Below, piece after piece: positions 31,863 to 39,651 of a DNA stretch of 64,000 nucleotides. The position numbers were made by a program, and so were the translations under genes. Below the pieces are notes generated by a model. It was not told where the DNA came from. It saw only the letters and a program-made list of their open reading frames with translations, and searched no databases. The stretch comes from Vreelandella olivaria (GTDB lineage Bacteria > Pseudomonadota > Gammaproteobacteria > Pseudomonadales > Halomonadaceae). Where the stretch lies: positions 1 through 64,000 of the forward strand of contig NZ_JALPZO010000045.1 in assembly GCF_023507745.1 (NCBI RefSeq), read 5' to 3'. The first letter of the stretch is position 1; each line of letters opens with the position of its first letter.

Positions 31863-31890
31863 AGCTTTAACCGCCTGACTACATATAAAA

Positions 31891-31913
31891 GCCCGCCCTT
31901 GCCAAGGGCGGGC
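31891..31913 (+). terminator. Stem-loop (weak terminator) after atoE
   Basis: GCCCGCCCTT and AAGGGCGGGC form a 10-base perfect stem with a GCC loop, 28 bases after the atoE stop. The following bases are AACTTTAG, without a real T-run, so termination may be partial and the downstream thioesterase gene could receive readthrough. Confidence 0.6.
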
Positions 31914-31937
31914 AACTTTAGCCCTCAAGGTTCTCCC

Positions 31938-32462
31938 ATGCCTGAAACACCTACAATTGAACACAACGCCCTGCCCGGCCAGCATGAACTTTCAATGACG
32001 GTGTTAATGACACCGGATATGGCCAATTTCAGCGGCAAAGTACATGGCGGTGCTATTCTTAAAAAGCTTGACGAAGTGGCCTATGCTTGCGCTAGCCGTT
32101 ACTCGGGTCACTATGTGGTGACACTATCCGTCGACCTGGTGCTGTTTAAGCAGCCGATACACGTTGGAGAGCTAGTGACGTTTCTGGCAAGCGTGAACCA
32201 TGTGGGCCACTCCTCCATGGAGATTGGCGTTAAAGTGGTCGCCGAGGATATTCGCGCAAAGCTGATCCGGCACACCAATAGCTGTTATCTCACCATGGTG
32301 GCCGTTGATGAACATGGCAAGCCAGCCAGAGTGCCGATGCTCTCACTGGAAACGCCACTGCAAAAACTGAGATTTGAAAAAGCCGCCCTGCGCAAAAAAC
32401 TGCGCAAGCAGGCAGAACAGGAAGAGCTGCTCACCCAACAGCAACATCAGCAGCACTCTTAA
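31938..32462 (+). CDS. Acyl-CoA thioesterase (hotdog fold, YciA/BACH-like)
   Basis: This 174-residue hotdog-fold protein hydrolyses acyl-CoA esters. It has the family marks TPDMANFSGKVHGGAILKKLDEVAY, seen in parts as NFSGKVHGG and the catalytic Asp in KKLDEVAYACA, and a positively charged, glutamine-rich C-terminus (LRKKLRKQAEQEE, QQQHQQH). The ATG at 31938 follows AAGG and a short spacer; the frame opens earlier at 31899, inside the atoE stem-loop, which I reject as the start. It sits between a fatty acid carrier and a voltage-sensor-like gene. Confidence 0.88.
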   Translation: MPETPTIEHNALPGQHELSMTVLMTPDMANFSGKVHGGAILKKLDEVAYACASRYSGHYVVTLSVDLVLFKQPIHVGELVTFLASVNHVGHSSMEIGVKVVAEDIRAKLIRHTNSCYLTMVAVDEHGKPARVPMLSLETPLQKLRFEKAALRKKLRKQAEQEELLTQQQHQQHS

Positions 32463-32494
32463 CCTTATTCTCATGCTAACGACAAGGAGTCCTC

Positions 32495-33499
32495 ATGCCC
32501 GCCAGGGAGCGCTACCCCCATCTACCTAAAGCGGTTGAGTATGCGCATATAGGCTGGGATTTTCTAATTCTCGCTGCTGTGGTTGTTAACCTCTGCCTGC
32601 TGCTATTTGATTCGTTGTTCCTTATCGAACCACTTAACCAGGCGATTGCCACCATCACTCCCGGCTTCCACGATTTTTACGATTCGACGATCCATAGCCG
32701 GTTTATTTATATCGATCTGGTATTTGTCAGCTTTTTCATTGCCGATGTACTGCTGGGCTGGGCCGTTGCCATTGCAGAACGGCGCTATCACCGCTGGTTT
32801 TTCTACCCATTTATACACTGGTACGACGTGCTTGGCTGTATTCCGCTGAGCGGTTTCCGCTTATTGCGCGCCCTTCGCGTGGTATCGCTACTGCATAGAC
32901 TGCACCGTTTACGCCTGATCGACATTACCCGCTGGGCGGGCTATCAGTTTTTTGCCAAATACTACGACATACTGCTTGAAGAACTCTCCGACCGTATTGC
33001 TCTTCGTCTGCTTGGTAATGTGCAACAACAAATTACAGCCAGTGATTCGCTAACTGAGAGCGTAATTGACCGCGTGATCCTCCCCCGCAAAACCCAGTTA
33101 ATTCACGAAATCACCCAGCGCCTGGAAGATACGGTAGGACAATCCTACCAGCAGAACCGTGCTGCCATTATGGCGGCAATTGATGACCTGGTAACCCGGA
33201 CATTAAGGGAGAGCCCTGAAATTCAGCGTTTACATCGCCTGCCGATGGGACAAACGGCCTCCAATGCCATGCAGGCATCCTTAAGTGGCGTGGCCCAGCG
33301 ACTGGTGGATGAACTTGCGTTAGGCATTCATTCAACGGAGTTTCGACAATTGATTGAGCGCACAGCAGAAAGCGGGTTCGACAGCTGGCTAACCGTCGAT
33401 GAGGGCAGCGCCCATGTTACCGAGCAGGTGCTCTATGACATGCTGGAAATGCTCAAAGAGCAGGTTCGCCGCCAGCGTTGGAAGGATCGCTATGATTAG
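32495..33499 (+). CDS. Voltage-sensor-like membrane protein without a visible pore domain
   Basis: This 334-residue protein starts with an AAGGAG-supported ATG. Four hydrophobic segments fill about residues 15-150: S1-like WDFLILAAVVVNLCLLLFDS, S2-like IYIDLVFVSFFIADVLLGW, S3-like FIHWYDVLGCIPL with the conserved Asp, and S4-like GFRLLRALRVVSLLHRLHRL with basic residues about every third position. Ion-channel voltage sensors look like this, but no pore helices or selectivity filter follow. Instead, residues 150-334 are helical and soluble with several ITQRLEDTVG-type amphipathic stretches. Function is unknown; a proton-conducting or signalling sensor is a hypothesis. Confidence 0.65.
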   Translation: MPARERYPHLPKAVEYAHIGWDFLILAAVVVNLCLLLFDSLFLIEPLNQAIATITPGFHDFYDSTIHSRFIYIDLVFVSFFIADVLLGWAVAIAERRYHRWFFYPFIHWYDVLGCIPLSGFRLLRALRVVSLLHRLHRLRLIDITRWAGYQFFAKYYDILLEELSDRIALRLLGNVQQQITASDSLTESVIDRVILPRKTQLIHEITQRLEDTVGQSYQQNRAAIMAAIDDLVTRTLRESPEIQRLHRLPMGQTASNAMQASLSGVAQRLVDELALGIHSTEFRQLIERTAESGFDSWLTVDEGSAHVTEQVLYDMLEMLKEQVRRQRWKDRYD

Positions 33500-33515
33500 C
33501 CGCTACGGCATCTGC

Positions 33516-34910
33516 TCAAACCGTTATGGGAGCAAGAGGCGGCTGAACAAGGCACTCCTTGATCATCATTAAAGCCTTGGTCAGCACTTGCCGATCCACC
33601 GCAGCACCAATGCAGATGCGAATTGCCTGAGGGGCTGGCGCACTGCCTACGCAAAAGGGTTCCGCGCTGGACACCTTTACCCCTCGATTGAGCAGACGCT
33701 CACATAGCGCTACGGCGCGACTGCCTTCAGGAAGGGTTAGCCACACATTGCTGCCATGAGCTCGCCGACCTAGCGTATAACCGGATAAGATACTGGCAGC
33801 CAGCTGCTGGCGCATGGCTAACTCTTCGGTTTGCCACTCCAGCAGGGTGTGGGCAGCCGACTGAGTGATCCAATGGCAGGCCACATCCACCATCAGTGGC
33901 GGCACCATCCAGCTTTGTGCCCTAAGCCCAGCGGCAAGCTGTTCAAGCAGAGGTGTGGGCGCACGCAAGATACCGATACGCAGCCCACCGGCCAATACTT
34001 TCGCAGTGCTAAACACAAACAGTGTTCGCTCCGGTGCCAACTGGTACACAGGGGTACCACGCTGCGCGTCGGGTAAATACTGTACGCCATCTTCAAGTAG
34101 CCAGATATCGTAGCGTCTGGCAAGCGCTACCAGTTGCTGGCGACGCGTTTCGCTAAGACAGGTACCCGTGGGGTTGTTCTGGTCAGGTGTTACATAGATA
34201 AGCCGTGGAGGCTGACGGGCGCACTGCGCCTCCAGCGCATCCATCCGCATCCCCTCCTCATCAAACGCAATACCTACCATTTTGAGATGGGCTTGTTGAG
34301 CTGCACTAATCGCGCCGGGATACGTTAATGCATCCGCGGCCATTAGCTCGCCTGGGCGTAACAGCGTACCAAGTACCAGACTAATGCCGTGCTGGCCACC
34401 TTGAGTAATCAGTAACTCGTCAGCCGCCAACGGCATACCCAGCCCCTCCAGCCATTCAGCCAACTGCTGACGATGCTCTTTGTTGCCTCTCGCATCCAGA
34501 TAAGAAACTCCACGCGCTAATGCCGTTGGCGAGCGACTTACCGCACTTAACGCGTCGCTTAAGGCCTGCTGTCGGAGTGGGTGGGGGGGAGGCAGGCTCA
34601 GGCCCAAATTAATCATGCCAGGGTTATCGTCAGGCGTTAACCCCATATCAAAGCTCGTCGGCACTGCGGGCTGTTTAACAAAAGTGCCACTGCCAACCCT
34701 GGCGACCACCCAACCATTATGCTCTGCCTCAGCATAACCTCGCGTTACGGTACCCACTGTTACCCCTAACGCATCAGCCAGGCGTCGCTGAGGGGGCAGG
34801 CGCTCTCCTGGAGTCAGCACTCCATCTGTAATGGCCGCTCCAATCGCATTAGCAATGGCTCGATAACGAGGACCGGAAATTTCGTCGAGTGATGGCACCC
34901 AAATTGTCAT
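33516..34910 (-). CDS. MocR-type regulator (GntR wHTH fused to aminotransferase fold)
   Basis: The 464-residue protein combines an N-terminal GntR winged helix-turn-helix (about 10-75: LPPQRRLADALGVTVGTVTRGY) with a class I aminotransferase-like domain (about 90-460). The PLP lysine is in FSTAKVLAGGLRIG and the carboxylate-binding Arg in AIRICIGA. Such MocR proteins bind PLP and an amino compound and regulate nearby genes; some keep aminotransferase activity. It is divergent from a LysE-family exporter gene with about 96 bases between starts, so that exporter is the probable target. Confidence 0.9.
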   Translation of the reverse strand: MTIWVPSLDEISGPRYRAIANAIGAAITDGVLTPGERLPPQRRLADALGVTVGTVTRGYAEAEHNGWVVARVGSGTFVKQPAVPTSFDMGLTPDDNPGMINLGLSLPPPHPLRQQALSDALSAVSRSPTALARGVSYLDARGNKEHRQQLAEWLEGLGMPLAADELLITQGGQHGISLVLGTLLRPGELMAADALTYPGAISAAQQAHLKMVGIAFDEEGMRMDALEAQCARQPPRLIYVTPDQNNPTGTCLSETRRQQLVALARRYDIWLLEDGVQYLPDAQRGTPVYQLAPERTLFVFSTAKVLAGGLRIGILRAPTPLLEQLAAGLRAQSWMVPPLMVDVACHWITQSAAHTLLEWQTEELAMRQQLAASILSGYTLGRRAHGSNVWLTLPEGSRAVALCERLLNRGVKVSSAEPFCVGSAPAPQAIRICIGAAVDRQVLTKALMMIKECLVQPPLAPITV

Positions 34911-35006
34911 GGTGACAATAAAACCTTTGACGTAAATATAGCGGTCATTATGCTAACAAAATCACTGACAGGCAATCCATTATCACAAAATTGTATGGAT
35001 ACAAAA

Positions 35007-35612
35007 ATGAATAGCGAATGGTTAATCCTGGGGCCTGCTGCGCTCTATATGGTATCGATGACGCTAACCCCTGGCCCCAACAATATTATGTTGACGGCAT
35101 CCGGCGCCAACTTCGGCTTTCGCCGTACGATGCCACATATGTGGGGGATTTTAGGTGGCTGCTTTCTGTTATTCGCCAGTATTGCTCTGGGCCTGGGGGT
35201 ACTGTTTGAACGCTTTCCGGTGGTGCAAACCACTCTGCGTTGGGTGGGAAGCGCCTACTTACTGTATCTTGCATGGAAAATTGCTATCGCCCCACCCCCA
35301 CACCTTGATGGCAATCAGCTTAGCGTACCGCTAACCTTCTGGCAGGCAGCAATGTTCCAGTTTGCTAACCCCAAGGCGTGGGTCATGGGTCTGGCCTTGA
35401 TGGCGGGCTTCCTTCCCGAAAGCGGTCAGCCTGTCATCAACGCACTGGTGCTGGCGGGCTTTGCGGAAGTGGTCGCGCTGCCCTGCATCGCTCTCTGGGC
35501 AGTCTTTGGAACCGCCATTGGCCAGTGGATTAAAAGCGACAGTGCATGGCGAGCTTTCAATGTCACCATGGGCCTACTCACCGCCGCCTGCGTCGTATTG
35601 ATATTGGGTTAA
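35007..35612 (+). CDS. LysE/RhtB-family amino acid exporter
   Basis: The 201-residue membrane protein has six hydrophobic segments and the LysE/RhtB signature SMTLTPGPNNIMLTASGANF followed by GFRRTMPHM. It likely exports an amino acid or related metabolite. I chose the ATG at 35007 (MNSEWLILGPAALYM); ATG codons at 34995 and 34950 lie in frame upstream but add residues unlike the family. The divergent MocR gene is its probable regulator. Its TAA overlaps the stop of the convergent I78 inhibitor gene by four bases. Confidence 0.9.
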   Translation: MNSEWLILGPAALYMVSMTLTPGPNNIMLTASGANFGFRRTMPHMWGILGGCFLLFASIALGLGVLFERFPVVQTTLRWVGSAYLLYLAWKIAIAPPPHLDGNQLSVPLTFWQAAMFQFANPKAWVMGLALMAGFLPESGQPVINALVLAGFAEVVALPCIALWAVFGTAIGQWIKSDSAWRAFNVTMGLLTAACVVLILG

Positions 35613-35971
35613 CCGCAGCGCAGTGCTTCGATCATGTCGTTGCTTTCTAAATGGATATTCAAGCGGTCTTCCCGATAGTCCATCGTGGCAGCGCTGCCGG
35701 GGCGTAACACACGTACCTGACGGGCACTGCTTTCACTCTGTAACTGGGGTACATTGGCCTCATCAAACGGCTCTCCAATGGCATACTGAATGGTGTCAAT
35801 ATTGCAGGTAGCCCCTGCACTGGACACCTCTTCCTGCCCAACCGTAGGGGGTGGAGGTGCACTTTCATCGTCAGGAACACTGGCGCACGCTGCCAAAAGC
35901 GTGGCCGTCAACAGCACCACAAAACCGTTCATTGCCAGCTTTTTTACTGAGCAGCGTTGTAAATTACCCAT
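35609..35971 (-). CDS. I78-family peptidase inhibitor lipoprotein
   Basis: This 120-residue product starts at 35971 (GGAAGG six bases upstream). A lipobox, LLAACAS near residue 28, predicts a lipid-anchored envelope protein. After a proline-rich spacer the C-terminal half is the I78 inhibitor domain: CNIDTIQYAIGEPFDE, then RQVRVLRPGSAATMDYREDR and LNIHLES, ending RCG. Members inhibit serine proteases such as subtilisin and may protect the cell surface. It is convergent with the LysE-family gene (TTAA stop overlap). Confidence 0.88.
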   Translation of the reverse strand: MGNLQRCSVKKLAMNGFVVLLTATLLAACASVPDDESAPPPPTVGQEEVSSAGATCNIDTIQYAIGEPFDEANVPQLQSESSARQVRVLRPGSAATMDYREDRLNIHLESNDMIEALRCG

Positions 35972-36069
35972 GCAAGACCTTCCTTTATTTACAAGTGGTC
36001 GCCACACATACTACAAAGTAGGCTAGGCAGACATGCCTAGCCGACAAGAAGCGTCCGCTATCAACAACG

Positions 36070-36201
36070 TTAACTCGCTGCATCCTGAACGGCCCGCCCA
36101 CCTTCCTGAACATCCTGCCCGGCGCCTGCTACGGTATTACAGCCTGCTAAAGCGCCGGCGGCCATGAGCAGAATAAAGCTGGTAGCGAGTAGTTTTTTCA
36201 T
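36070..36201 (-). CDS. Entericidin A/B-like small lipoprotein
   Basis: A 43-residue frame on the minus strand encodes a signal peptide (MKKLLATSFILLMAAGALA) followed by the lipobox cysteine and the short mature part CNTVAGAGQDVQEGGRAVQD plus AAS. The C-N-T-x-x-G-x-G-x-D-x-x-x-G-G pattern is that of entericidins. These are membrane lipoproteins; EcnA/EcnB of enteric bacteria were described as an antidote/toxin pair, but many single homologues have no known role. No second member is visible alongside. It lies about 100 bases upstream of the I78 gene on the same strand. Confidence 0.88.
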   Translation of the reverse strand: MKKLLATSFILLMAAGALAGCNTVAGAGQDVQEGGRAVQDAAS

Positions 36202-36386
36202 TGGTGTTCTCCATAACAAGTCGGTCAACATCGGGAAGCTCCGGCGGTAGTATTACCACATAGGAGTTCTTTCAGCGTAACAGCGTTTTAACAAATTCGC
36301 CTGTTTTACACCTGGTTGCCTGGCGCCAATAACATGATCCACTGCTATGATAGCCACCATTCATCCGTCTACCTGGAGTAACTCAC

Positions 36387-36806
36387 TTGGATACGTTTGC
36401 TCTTGATCCACGCTTGGAAGCTGACTCATTACCGCTCGCCGACCTGCCCCTAAGCCGGGCTTTATTAATGAACGACGCACGTTATCCCTGGGTTATTTTG
36501 GTGCCCAGAGTGCCCTCCATCAGCGAGGTGTTTGAGCTATCCCAGGAAGATCAGGAGCAGTTGTGGCGTGAAACAACCGCACTGGGGGCGGCAATGAAAG
36601 AAGCGTTCCACGGTGACAAGCTTAATATTGCCACCCTGGGTAATGTGGTTAGTCAGCTGCACATCCATCTGGTCGTACGATATCAGGATGATGCCAGCTG
36701 GCCTGCCCCCGTATGGGGCAACGGCAGTGCCAAACCTTATGCTTTAACTCAACAGGGAGAACGCCGTGAGCAGCTATTGGCCCAAATTAGGGGCCTAACG
36801 CTATAG
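36387..36806 (+). CDS. HIT-domain nucleotide hydrolase-like protein
   Basis: The 139-residue protein has the HIT-fold pattern: ARYPWVILVPRVPSISEVFEL in the middle and the active-site stretch VVSQLHIHLVVRYQDDASWP, in which the first histidine of the HxHxH triad is replaced by Gln, as in a common proteobacterial subgroup (QLHIH). It may hydrolyse dinucleoside polyphosphates or similar AMP conjugates. The start is a TTG at 36387 with GGAG nine bases upstream. It stands alone, convergent with the NicO gene. Confidence 0.88.
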   Translation: MDTFALDPRLEADSLPLADLPLSRALLMNDARYPWVILVPRVPSISEVFELSQEDQEQLWRETTALGAAMKEAFHGDKLNIATLGNVVSQLHIHLVVRYQDDASWPAPVWGNGSAKPYALTQQGERREQLLAQIRGLTL

Positions 36807-36858
36807 GCGGACTAAGGGGGAAGGAATCAAATCATCAACTCCCATCCAGCATGACCAC

Positions 36859-37863
36859 CTAGCCTCTTAACAAGGGGGAGTTCTGCCGCTGGGCGGGCTC
36901 ATTCAGCAATGGGCCACTGGTAGGCTGGGCAGCGCCTGCCAGTGAAAGCGACACGCCTAACGCAATAATGAGTGCGCCACCGGTCAGTGCCACCCATCCG
37001 GCCACTTTTTCAACCACTTGCTGGCTGCGTTGCTTATGTAAACGTTTGGTAGCCCAGCCGCGCGCAAATACGCTGGTCAGGGCCAGCGCCGAAACGGTGA
37101 TTCCTGTCCCTAGTGACATCGCAAGGACAGACGCCACACCGACATAAAACTGCCCTAGCAGGCTGGCAGCCCCTACCATCAACACAGCGCCGGTACAGGG
37201 GCGCATGCCAATGGCTCCTACGGTCATCAGGGCGGTGCGCCAATCAAGCGCCTGCTGCGGCTCGATATGGTGAGCACCACCACAACAGTGGGAATGATCA
37301 TGAGTGTGGCTGTGGCTGTGGCTGTGGCCAGAAGCATCAGAAAGCTTAACCGCATACGCACGGCGCAGCTGTTTCACTGCTCGCCAGCATAGCCATCCCC
37401 CTAATAGCACGACCAGCATAAAACTCGCCTGCTCCACCCAAGCCACACTCCCCATCGCCTGGCGGGTCACCCAGCCCAAGCCGTGCACCAGTACTACCAC
37501 CATGGCAATAGCGGTAACCCCTTGCAGTAATGAAGCCGCAAAAGAGAGACCTAATGCGCGTCGGGTTGCGCCTCCATGGGATGCCAGATACGTGGCGAGC
37601 ACCGCCTTGCCATGTCCCGGCCCTGCGGCGTGAAACACCCCATAGGCAAAGCTGACTCCCAGTAGCGATAGCCAGGTTGCGGTGGTGGGCTCACGTGAAA
37701 GTTCAGTGATAGCTAACGTCAGGGCTCGATGCAGGTCACGCTGCCAGGATAGCAGCTGTAAGCTGGCCCCCTGCAAATTGGCTTGTACCAGATACATAAG
37801 CAGTGCCACACCCAGCACAGCACACATACCCCAAGCCATTTGTCGCCACAATAGAGGCATCAA
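36859..37863 (-). CDS. NicO/RcnA-like nickel/cobalt transporter
   Basis: This 334-residue membrane protein has about six to seven helices, the motif FHAAGPGHGKAVLATYLASH in an early helix, and a cytosolic or periplasmic histidine-rich loop (GHSHSHSHTHDHSH, then CCGGAHH) as in RcnA/NicO carriers. RcnA exports Ni/Co; other NicO members import. It lies 56 bases downstream of a DUF1007 gene, a pairing seen widely and thought to form a metal transport unit with a periplasmic partner. The His loop suggests strong metal binding. Confidence 0.9.
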   Translation of the reverse strand: MMPLLWRQMAWGMCAVLGVALLMYLVQANLQGASLQLLSWQRDLHRALTLAITELSREPTTATWLSLLGVSFAYGVFHAAGPGHGKAVLATYLASHGGATRRALGLSFAASLLQGVTAIAMVVVLVHGLGWVTRQAMGSVAWVEQASFMLVVLLGGWLCWRAVKQLRRAYAVKLSDASGHSHSHSHTHDHSHCCGGAHHIEPQQALDWRTALMTVGAIGMRPCTGAVLMVGAASLLGQFYVGVASVLAMSLGTGITVSALALTSVFARGWATKRLHKQRSQQVVEKVAGWVALTGGALIIALGVSLSLAGAAQPTSGPLLNEPAQRQNSPLLRG

Positions 37864-37919
37864 TACCCTCCATAAATATTCTTCAGCTAACCCATCGTCC
37901 GGAATTGTCTACTTTCAAA

Positions 37920-38603
37920 CTAACGGCATACCACTCGGCCTGTTTCTGCAAAATGACGACCCAAACCTGGCTCGCCCTCTTCATCAACATCCAGCAGCGC
38001 CGCTTGCATGACCCGCTCTGGATCAGGATTGGCTGGCACAATGCTCAGCTCACAGCCAGGTACTCCATTGAGGATGAGCGCCTGCTCAGCGGGAGAGCCA
38101 TCCTCTCCCTCATGTACCATTTCGATGTAATAGGTAGGGTCAAAGATTTGATACTCAAGCGTTTTACCCGCTAGCGGCTGGGGAGTTTCCAACGGCAGAA
38201 TAAACATAAAGGTGAGGCGATTATTCCTTTCCAGTGCCGTATATTCAGTTACATCAGCTAATGGCTGACGCTCCCCATCAATCCGCACTTCGGTAAAGTA
38301 ATGCTGGTGAGACAGGTTATCGCGAATTTCGCGACCCAACTGGTCAAGGCCAGCCTCTAAACTCGCCCCGTCCACCTGCTGCAATTCTTCAAATACGACC
38401 AGACTATAGAACGGGTCCATCCGCCACGTTTGATGCAACCCTTTAGCGTTACCCTCAGCATCGCTAATCACCCGTACGCTTATGTCGATCCAGCCATGAG
38501 GGTGGGCCTGTACAGCGGCACTACTCAATAGGCCCACCGCTCCCACGGCCACAATGCTCCAAACAGAGCGCCACTTACTCATTAAAGCAATACGCTCTGG
38601 CAT
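37920..38603 (-). CDS. DUF1007-family periplasmic protein, NicO partner
   Basis: The protein has a signal peptide (SIVAVGAVGLLSSAAVQA, cleavage before HPHGWID) so the mature N-terminus is His-rich: H-P-H-G-W-I-D. The remainder (about 200 residues) is the DUF1007 domain, with FDPTYYIEMVHEGED near the C-terminal third. DUF1007 proteins are typically encoded next to NicO carriers and may present metal to them; this is a genomic association, not a proven role. The start is uncertain: ATG at 38603 (used here, 227 residues) or 38582 (seven residues shorter); neither has a clear ribosome site. Confidence 0.85.
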   Translation of the reverse strand: MPERIALMSKWRSVWSIVAVGAVGLLSSAAVQAHPHGWIDISVRVISDAEGNAKGLHQTWRMDPFYSLVVFEELQQVDGASLEAGLDQLGREIRDNLSHQHYFTEVRIDGERQPLADVTEYTALERNNRLTFMFILPLETPQPLAGKTLEYQIFDPTYYIEMVHEGEDGSPAEQALILNGVPGCELSIVPANPDPERVMQAALLDVDEEGEPGLGRHFAETGRVVCR

Positions 38604-38610
38604 GCGGCTG

Positions 38611-38985
38611 TCACGGTGCCTCTCCCAGTTTATGCTGCAACTCGACCAACCAGGGATCCAGCAAATAAGGCGGCAACGGCTGACTTCCCCGCAGGGCTGA
38701 AACCCGCACTCGGCTGCCGCCACTCTCTTCGCTTACCTGCAACTGCATACGATATTCCGGCCAGCGCGCCAACGATGCTTCTGCACGCCCTAATGATAAA
38801 TCGGCATGCCTGACCACGTACCCCTGCTCAATCATTAGCTCCACCGCCTCACGGAATGTTTGTTCAGCGGGGGCTGAGTACCTTAACTCTCGGGGTTCGA
38901 CAGGCTGTGGCGTCGCGCACCCCGAAAGAACCACCAGAGCACTTAACGTCACTGACGTTAAAAGGAGTTTGCGTAGAGGCTTCAT
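38611..38985 (-). CDS. Predicted lipoprotein of unknown function (124 aa)
   Basis: A signal peptide with lipobox LVVLSGCATPQ predicts a lipid-anchored product; the mature 100 residues carry an amphipathic alpha/beta region (EQTFREAVELMIEQGYVVRH) and basic stretches. GGGAGAG four bases before the ATG supports the start at 38985. It overlaps the upstream lipoprotein gene by four bases (ATGA) and is followed, seven bases later, by the DUF1007 gene. The family is not recognised. Co-transcription suggests a link to the metal carrier, but no metal-binding cluster is visible in the mature part. Confidence 0.8.
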   Translation of the reverse strand: MKPLRKLLLTSVTLSALVVLSGCATPQPVEPRELRYSAPAEQTFREAVELMIEQGYVVRHADLSLGRAEASLARWPEYRMQLQVSEESGGSRVRVSALRGSQPLPPYLLDPWLVELQHKLGEAP

Positions 38986-39533
38986 AATGCTCTCCCGGTG
39001 GCAGGCGTTTGGGCAAAAGCAGACTGAAAACGCTGACAAAAATCATCGTTACTGGCGCTGTAAGACTCGCGCAAATCGCCCAGGTGGTCAAAACGGCGGA
39101 TATCCCGGGAAATTCGCACATAGCCATCAGTCACCAGTAACGAGACGCGCTCCACTTCAACTGGCTGCTGGCCTATACCACCACCGAAGCCTAAGCCAAT
39201 ACCAGACCCACGCCCAAGACCCACGCCCCCAAACATCCGCATTCCACGCCCGTAACCATAGGCGTTATCGTAAGGATCGTAATAGCCCACTAACTCCCGC
39301 TGACGACTGGCACTAACCAGGCCCAATGCTGTATCCGTCGAATCAAGCTTAAACCCCCACTCTTCAAGCACTGCGACACTTTGGCTGACCAAATCAATGT
39401 TTGTGGACGCTGAACCAGCCGGGAAATAACAGGCGGCGGCTGGTACAGGCTCGGCCTGGGGCAGGCGGTCCGGTACTGTCTGACAGCCCGCCAACAACAA
39501 AACACAACTGATACTTAGTGAAATTGGCTTCAT
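38982..39533 (-). CDS. Predicted glycine-rich lipoprotein of unknown function (183 aa)
   Basis: The start at 39533 follows AGAGGA six bases upstream. A lipobox LLLAGCQTVP marks the product as lipid-anchored. Residues about 100-125 form a glycine-rich stretch (GYGRGMRMFGGVGLGRGSG, then GIGLGFGGGIG), and the rest shows short alpha/beta segments with SVAVLEEWGFKLDSTDTALG, reminiscent of small DUF4136-like beta proteins without a firm match. It heads the two lipoprotein-DUF1007-NicO run. Confidence 0.78.
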   Translation of the reverse strand: MKPISLSISCVLLLAGCQTVPDRLPQAEPVPAAACYFPAGSASTNIDLVSQSVAVLEEWGFKLDSTDTALGLVSASRQRELVGYYDPYDNAYGYGRGMRMFGGVGLGRGSGIGLGFGGGIGQQPVEVERVSLLVTDGYVRISRDIRRFDHLGDLRESYSASNDDFCQRFQSAFAQTPATGRAL

Positions 39534-39651
39534 TTTGGGTCCTCTGACCGTTGTCGCGGCTGGTGTGTCATGAGGTAGCACGCTAAGCTCGCCAGCGGTG
39601 ATAAAAAATAAATGACAATACAGTGTGACAACGTTTTACGGAGGTTGTGCG

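Noticed and set aside
31899..31937. Upstream extension of the thioesterase to 31899
   Set aside because: It would start inside the atoE stem-loop and adds residues unlike the hotdog family; the ATG at 31938 fits better.
37279..37332. Short GTG/CAC-rich repeat (tgtggctgtggctgtgg) as a DNA repeat element
   Set aside because: It encodes the His-rich loop of the NicO carrier and is explained by the protein sequence.
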